Source of the DNA: Ensifer sp. MPMI2T | GTDB taxonomy: Bacteria; Pseudomonadota; Alphaproteobacteria; Rhizobiales; Rhizobiaceae | Length of the DNA stretch: 64,000 nt | Reading direction: 5' to 3' | NCBI RefSeq assembly: GCF_004827385.1 | Contig: NZ_SRXN01000001.1 | Coordinates: forward strand, 186,001 to 250,000 | Shown here: one piece after another, positions 61,002 through 64,000 of the stretch | Position numbering within the stretch: the stretch's first letter is position 1 | How the letters are laid out: every line of letters begins with the position of its first letter | Made by a program: the position numbers and the translations under genes | Notes under the pieces: generated by a model | The model's database searches: none | Told to the model about the DNA's origin: nothing | Seen by the model: only the letters and a program-made list of their open reading frames with translations

Positions 61002-63611
61002 ATGGCGTCCAGCTCTTCCCACGAGATTGAAGCTCAAGACCAGCAGGCCGACAGTGGCTGGAGGCCGTTTCTGAGGCGCAATCAGCGCTATCTTTCCGCT
61101 ATCGGTACGCTTCTCGTGATCGCGCTCTTCGGAGCGGCCATCTTTCATCTGACCGCCGAAGTGCATTATGACGAGGTCGTCTCGGCATTGGCGGACACGA
61201 GCTGGAAGTCGGTGGCAGCCGCAATCCTGTTCACCGGCTTGAGCTTCCTCGCGCTCACCTTCTACGACGTCGCCGCCCTCGACTATATCAAGCGCAAGCT
61301 GCCTTACGCGGATGTGGCGCTCACGGCCGCCTGTGCCTATGCCGTTGGCAATACGGCCGGTTTCGGACCCTTGAGTGGCGGGGCGATCCGCTACCGGTCC
61401 TACTCCCGGCTCGGTCTGCAGCCGGAAGAGATAGCCCTCGTCATCGCCTTCGTGACGCTTGCCTTCGGGTTTGGCCTTGCCACGGTCACTTGCCTCAGCT
61501 TGCTGACGGTCGGCGAATACGTCGCTCCGCTGACTGGGCTGGAGCCGTTCTGGCTGCGGATCATCGCCATCGTTGTGCTCGGCAGTCTGTTGACCACCTT
61601 CATCCGGGGCGGAGCGGGCCGCGAAGTCCGCATCGGACGCCTCACCCTGCGCCTACCCGACTCCAGAACCGCCTCCCGCCAGTTCCTGGTAACAGCGCTC
61701 GATCTTGCCGCATCCGCGAGCGTTCTCTACGTCCTGTTGCCATCGGGAACGATCGGCTGGCCCGCCTTCCTGGCCGTCTATTCTTTCGCGGTCGGCATCG
61801 GCGTGCTCAGCCATGTGCCGGCGGGGCTGGGTGTCTTCGAAGCGGTGATGATTGCAACGCTCGGCCGCGCGGTCGACATCGATACAATCCTCGGCGCGCT
61901 GGTTCTCTACCGCCTTATCTATCACGTGCTGCCGCTGCTGATCGCGATTGTGGTGATTATCGGTGTGGAGGTTCGTCAGTTCCCCGGCCACCCCGCGGCA
62001 TCAAGCGTCCGCCGCATAGCCGGCCGGATTGCCCCATTGCTCCTGGCTACGCTCGCACTCGTACTCGCCATCATGCTGGTGCTGTCGAGCGTGACGCCGA
62101 CGCCCGACAAAAACCTGGCATTTCTCGAAGGCTATGTTCCGCTGCCACTTGTCGAAGGCGCGCATTTTCTCGCAAGCGTGCTCGGCCTGGCGCTGGTCAT
62201 CGTCGCGCGGGGACTGGCGCTGCGCCTCGACGGTGCCTGGTGGGCATCGGTGGTGATCGCGGCTGCTGCTCTGCTGCTTTCATTGCTAAAGGCGGTGGCG
62301 TTGGCGGAAGCGGGTATGCTCGCATTCTTCATCGTCGGACTGCTAGCCAGCCGCCGGCTTTTCGTTCGTCCTGCGTCGCTGTTCGGTCAGGCCCTGACGC
62401 CGCCGTGGCTCACGGCAATCGGTGTCATGTGCCTCGGTGCGCTCGTCGTCCTGCTCTTCGTCTATCGCGACGTCGAATACACCCATGAGCTCTGGTGGCA
62501 GTTCGAGTTCTCCGCCGAGGCGCCGCGCGGACTTCGCGCCTTCCTGGGGGTTACGATCGGGGCGAGTGCCATCGCCATCTGGAGCCTGATGCGCCCCGCC
62601 ACCACAAGCGTGGAGCCGGCATCGGATGAGGCGCTGGAGCGGGCGATCGCCATTGTCGATGCCCAGGATATGTCGGATGCCAACCTCGTGCGGATGGGCG
62701 ACAAGAGCGTGATGTTCTCTCCCGATGCCAGCGCCTTCATCATGTACGGTCGGCGGGCGCGTTCCTGGATCGCTCTCTTCGATCCCGTCGGCCCCTTGGA
62801 AGCCTGGCCGGATCTCATCTGGCAGTTCATAGAGGCCGCGCGCGCCAATGGCTGCAGGGCGGTGTTCTACCAGGTGTCGCCGCTGGGGCTCGCCTATTAC
62901 GCCGACGCCGGCTTACGGGCGTTCCGATTGGGCGAGCTCGCCGAGGTCGATCTGACGCGGTTCGAGTTGAAGGGTGGAAAATGGGCAAACTTGCGCCAGC
63001 AGGTCAGCCGCGGCCAGCGCGACGGACTGGAATTCTCGGTAGTTGAGCCCGAGGCAGTGCCGGCAATCCTGCCAGAACTCGCGGCAGTCTCGGATGCCTG
63101 GCTCGCACATCACAGCGCACGGGAGAAGGGTTTCTCCCTCGGAGCCTTCGATCCCCAATACCTGGCGGCGCAGCCGATCGCTGTCCTTAAATGCGCGGGA
63201 CACATTGTTGCCTTCGCCAATATCCTCACGACCGCGACCAAGGAGGAGGGCTCGATCGACCTGATGCGTTTCTCGCCGGACGCCCCCAAAGGTTCGATGG
63301 ACTTCCTGTTCGTGCAACTGATGGAATGCCTTAAGGCGCAAGGTTACCGGCGCTTCAATCTCGGCATGGCGCCGCTTTCCGGAATGTCTTCCCGGGAGAT
63401 AGCGCCCGTGTGGGATCGAGCCGGCCGAGCATTTTTCGAACACGGCGAACGCTTTTACAACTTCAAGGGCCTGCGCGCCTTCAAGTCCAAGTTCCACCCG
63501 CATTGGCGACCGCGCTACCTTGTGGCGAGCGGCGGGCTCAACCCGATCCTGGCTTTGATGGACGCAACGTTCCTTATCGGTGGCGGTCTCAAGGGAGTGA
63601 TAAGGAAATGA
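61002..63611 (+). CDS. mprF: Bifunctional lysylphosphatidylglycerol synthase/flippase (MprF/LpiA)
   Basis: The 869-residue protein has an N-terminal flippase domain of about fourteen helices (residues 30-530, with GFGPLSGGAIRYRSYSRLGL and SHVPAGLGVFE) and a C-terminal soluble synthase domain (DUF2156; about 545-869). It transfers lysine from Lys-tRNA to phosphatidylglycerol and flips the product, lowering surface negative charge. In Rhizobium tropici and Sinorhizobium medicae the orthologue lpiA is induced by low pH and is co-transcribed with atvA. Here too the next gene starts inside its stop codon (ATGA). Confidence 0.95.
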   Translation: MASSSSHEIEAQDQQADSGWRPFLRRNQRYLSAIGTLLVIALFGAAIFHLTAEVHYDEVVSALADTSWKSVAAAILFTGLSFLALTFYDVAALDYIKRKLPYADVALTAACAYAVGNTAGFGPLSGGAIRYRSYSRLGLQPEEIALVIAFVTLAFGFGLATVTCLSLLTVGEYVAPLTGLEPFWLRIIAIVVLGSLLTTFIRGGAGREVRIGRLTLRLPDSRTASRQFLVTALDLAASASVLYVLLPSGTIGWPAFLAVYSFAVGIGVLSHVPAGLGVFEAVMIATLGRAVDIDTILGALVLYRLIYHVLPLLIAIVVIIGVEVRQFPGHPAASSVRRIAGRIAPLLLATLALVLAIMLVLSSVTPTPDKNLAFLEGYVPLPLVEGAHFLASVLGLALVIVARGLALRLDGAWWASVVIAAAALLLSLLKAVALAEAGMLAFFIVGLLASRRLFVRPASLFGQALTPPWLTAIGVMCLGALVVLLFVYRDVEYTHELWWQFEFSAEAPRGLRAFLGVTIGASAIAIWSLMRPATTSVEPASDEALERAIAIVDAQDMSDANLVRMGDKSVMFSPDASAFIMYGRRARSWIALFDPVGPLEAWPDLIWQFIEAARANGCRAVFYQVSPLGLAYYADAGLRAFRLGELAEVDLTRFELKGGKWANLRQQVSRGQRDGLEFSVVEPEAVPAILPELAAVSDAWLAHHSAREKGFSLGAFDPQYLAAQPIAVLKCAGHIVAFANILTTATKEEGSIDLMRFSPDAPKGSMDFLFVQLMECLKAQGYRRFNLGMAPLSGMSSREIAPVWDRAGRAFFEHGERFYNFKGLRAFKSKFHPHWRPRYLVASGGLNPILALMDATFLIGGGLKGVIRK

Positions 63612-64000
63612 TCGGCATGCGGAAGACCTGGAAGCTCGCGCTTTCCGCGATACTGATTGCGGCAGCCTCGTGGCATACGTGGGCCGGCGACGCGCCACAG
63701 TTCGACACCGGCATGATCCCGTCGCCGCATATTCTTTTCCCCAAGCAAGAGGCTTCCGCAATTGTCGTGCTCCTTTCGGATGCCGCCGGGTGGACGGCGA
63801 AGGAAGACGGGGCAGCGCGTGCCCTTGCAAACGACAAGGCGCTTGTTATCGGCATCGACCTCAAGGCCTATCTCGCGTCGCTTGCCAAGGATGACGGCGA
63901 CTGCATCTACACGGTCTCGGATATCGAATCGCTGAGCCAGCAGGTCCAGCGGGCTGCCAGGAGCAGCGCCTATCGACCGCCGATCGTCGCGGGTGTCGGC
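63608..64000 (+). CDS. acvB: AcvB/AtvA (VirJ-like) periplasmic protein, truncated by the window end
   Basis: The first 131 codons are present. A signal peptide (about 1-26, ending HTWA) leads into FDTGMIPSPHILFP and ASAIVVLLSDAAGW, which match the AcvB/VirJ family of alpha/beta-hydrolase-like proteins. Agrobacterium AcvB is reported to hydrolyse lysylphosphatidylglycerol, so this gene and mprF would be a synthase-hydrolase pair. ATG 63608 overlaps the mprF stop; ATG 63617, in better register with AAGGA at 63602-63606, is also possible. Confidence 0.85.
   Translation, partial: MIGMRKTWKLALSAILIAAASWHTWAGDAPQFDTGMIPSPHILFPKQEASAIVVLLSDAAGWTAKEDGAARALANDKALVIGIDLKAYLASLAKDDGDCIYTVSDIESLSQQVQRAARSSAYRPPIVAGVG

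Noticed and set aside
1-64000. tRNA, rRNA, CRISPR, insertion sequence or prophage signals.
   Set aside because: No TTCGAAT-type T-loop with matching acceptor arms, no regularly spaced direct repeats and no transposase or integrase motif were seen in any gap.

Overview
The window is about 62% GC chromosomal DNA from an alphaproteobacterium of the Rhizobiales, most probably a Sinorhizobium/Ensifer species. This is inferred from the gene order (psd-pssA, purF-cvpA-radA, rpsF-rpsR-DUF2232-rplI, lptF-lptG-lptD-surA-pdxA-rsmA, uvrC-pgsA-moaD-moaE near a RopB-type porin, and an LpiA/AtvA pair at the right edge) and from two intergenic palindromic repeat types that I associate with rhizobial chromosomes. 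No tRNA, rRNA, CRISPR array, insertion sequence or prophage gene was seen. Most of the window is conserved core genome.

Layout. 0-6 kb: partial LOG-family gene, a LysM envelope protein, an Atm1-type ABC exporter, and psd-pssA for phosphatidylethanolamine. 6-15.5 kb: a minus-strand block (SDR, purF, cvpA, radA, alr), then AraC regulator-azlC-azlD on plus, then dnaB on minus. 15.9-18.4 kb: ribosomal operon rpsF-rpsR-DUF2232-rplI (minus). 18.7-20.1 kb: a 16-cysteine copper-storage-like protein and an aldo/keto reductase. 20.4-27.5 kb: fatty acid block fabD-fabG-acpP-fabF followed by mltG, yicC and gmk. 27.5-35.1 kb: outer-membrane biogenesis operon lptF-lptG-lptD-surA-pdxA-rsmA (minus). 35.4-41.5 kb: pepA-holC, a galactose dehydrogenase-like gene, a GNAT gene and an ABC-F ATPase.

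41.8-49.9 kb is the most accessory-looking part. It has two tandem secreted paralogues of unknown function, a GGDEF protein with a destroyed signature motif, and, divergent from that, an 882-residue single-chain protein joining an adenylating ligase, a carrier domain and a membrane acyltransferase-3 domain. DinB, ndk, a lipoprotein, a CGNR regulator and a divergent solitary LivH-type permease follow. Two perfect dyads sit in the two divergent control regions (43755-43785 and 49000-49027). 50-58 kb: SDR-uvrC-pgsA-moaD-moaE (minus), the ropB-like porin, and rlmJ-hypothetical-RNase T2-GST (minus). 58-64 kb: a molybdopterin oxidoreductase, a NudK-like hydrolase, and mprF(lpiA) with the start of acvB/atvA.

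Functionally the window is rich in envelope genes: phospholipid head groups (psd, pssA, pgsA, lpiA/atvA), LPS export (lptDFG), peptidoglycan (alr, mltG, LysM), porin, and a candidate new surface-acylating enzyme. That fused ligase-carrier-acyltransferase is the best candidate for an undescribed system. Coordinates were read by eye. Start codons were chosen from Shine-Dalgarno spacing and family length, and alternatives are stated.
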